Origin: Candidatus Poribacteria bacterium
GTDB taxonomy: Bacteria > Poribacteria > DTPJ01
Reading direction: 5' to 3'
Length of the DNA stretch: 6,292 nt
Assembly (NCBI GenBank): GCA_011334435.1
Contig: DTPJ01000641.1
Location: 1-6,292 of the forward strand
Shown here: positions 5,553 to 6,292 of the stretch, one piece after another
Layout of the letters: each line of letters begins with the position of its first letter
Numbering within the stretch: the stretch's first letter is position 1
Notes under the pieces: generated by a model
Databases searched by the model: none
What the model was told of the DNA's origin: nothing
Seen by the model: the letters and a program-made list of their open reading frames with translations, nothing else
Made by a program: the position numbers and the translations under genes

Positions 5553-6292
5553 ATGACAAAAAATATATGTCATCGTCTAAGGGCGCCGATATTAGGGGCT
5601 ATGCTTATCCCTATTAACTGCTATTGGGTAGTTAAAAGCGAGATAGTCATAGCTTCTATACATGCTACTGTCCTATCCATATTTTTCAACGTCATATTTA
5701 CTCTATTCATAATCACAATCCTAAATAACCTTGTCAGCAAATTTTCGCACAATTCGTTATCATCTGGCGAAATGCTTATCATCTATGTCATGCTATCTGT
5801 ATCAACAGGGCTTTTTGGCATTGATCTTATGACCTTGCTTGTCCCAATGATGGGTCATTCTACATGGTTTGCAACTCCCGAAAATGAATGGAAAGAGCTT
5901 TTTTCTCCATACATTCCAAAAGACCTCGTCGTTACAGATATGAAGGTTCTTAAAGGTTATTATGAGGGAGAGTCATCTTTTTGGAGAGTTGAAAATTTCA
6001 TGGCTTGGATTAAGCCGATATGTCTCTGGTCTATTTTCATAATCTCACTTTTTATGACAACGCTTTTTATAAATGTTATTTTGAGAAAGGGTTGGGTTGA
6101 ACATGAAAAGCTAAGCTATCCAATAATTCAATTGCCTATGGAAATGTCATCGGGAAAATTCTATCAAAATAAAGCGATGTGGATCGGTTTTGGGTTAGCT
6201 TTTTTGATTGATCTTCTCGCGGGACTTCATGAGCTTTTTCCTGTTGTGCCTGCCCCAAGGGTGAAATGGTATAATCTCGCACCATTTTTTAG
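5553..6292 (+). CDS. Polytopic membrane protein, DUF6785-like, N-terminal part; 3' end outside window
   Basis: This frame is open to the last base, giving 246 residues with no stop. An in-frame TGA at 5547-5549 lies just upstream, so ATG 5553 is the first ATG available; ATG 5601 (Met17) is a weaker alternative with poor spacing. No clear Shine-Dalgarno sequence is seen, and translation may be coupled to GH4, which ends 6 bases earlier. Hydrophobic segments lie at about 11-27, 31-58, 73-100, 155-177 and 208-226, with a hydrophilic loop at about 103-150 and another at 178-207. Segments such as NCYWVV (22-27), HSTWFATPENEW (102-113) and EKLSYPIIQLPMEM (185-198) are what I recall from large DUF6785 proteins, about 600 or more residues long, of unknown function in Planctomycetes-like and candidate-phylum bacteria. 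The recall needs a profile search. Placement directly after GH4 suggests a role in moving a sugar or glycoside across the cytoplasmic membrane, but this is inference. Confidence 0.8.
   Translation, partial: MTKNICHRLRAPILGAMLIPINCYWVVKSEIVIASIHATVLSIFFNVIFTLFIITILNNLVSKFSHNSLSSGEMLIIYVMLSVSTGLFGIDLMTLLVPMMGHSTWFATPENEWKELFSPYIPKDLVVTDMKVLKGYYEGESSFWRVENFMAWIKPICLWSIFIISLFMTTLFINVILRKGWVEHEKLSYPIIQLPMEMSSGKFYQNKAMWIGFGLAFLIDLLAGLHELFPVVPAPRVKWYNLAPFF

Overview
The window is AT-rich bacterial DNA (roughly 40% GC by eye). It holds seven genes, all on the + strand and closely packed, with the first and last cut by the window edges. There are no RNA genes, insertion sequences, CRISPR arrays or phage genes, and no gene-free stretch longer than 82 bases. 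The families present (DUF3473-type deacetylase, Gfo/Idh/MocA oxidoreductase, GH4 and a DUF6785-like membrane protein) are ones I associate with uncultivated PVC/FCB-type or candidate-phylum bacteria such as Planctomycetes, Omnitrophota or Poribacteria relatives. No marker gene fixes the lineage, so this is an impression only.

Left half (1-2832), a glycan assembly block: the C-terminal part of a GT4 glycosyltransferase, an exosortase/EPS-type polysaccharide deacetylase, and two class I SAM methyltransferases that look like divergent tandem relatives. Spacing is very tight (1-base overlap, 11-base overlap, 3-base gap), which indicates one translationally coupled operon. The expected product is a cell-surface or exported polysaccharide that is polymerised, de-N-acetylated and methylated.

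Right half (2888-6292), a sugar or glycoside utilisation block: a Gfo/Idh/MocA NAD(P)-dependent oxidoreductase with an unusual charged helical insertion, an NAD+/metal-dependent GH4 glycosidase with an atypical sequence at its metal-binding cysteine, and the first 246 residues of a polytopic membrane protein resembling DUF6785. The last gene begins 6 bases after GH4 and runs off the window. A weak hairpin lies in the 55-base gap between the two blocks. A promoter-like sequence lies in the 82-base gap before GH4, but it overlaps the ribosome binding site and is doubtful.

The right-hand trio is the most interesting part. It pairs two nicotinamide-dependent sugar enzymes with a membrane protein of unknown function and shows no ABC, PTS or MFS transporter in view. 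My inference is a redox-based glycoside processing module in which the membrane protein may be the permease; nothing in the sequence proves this.
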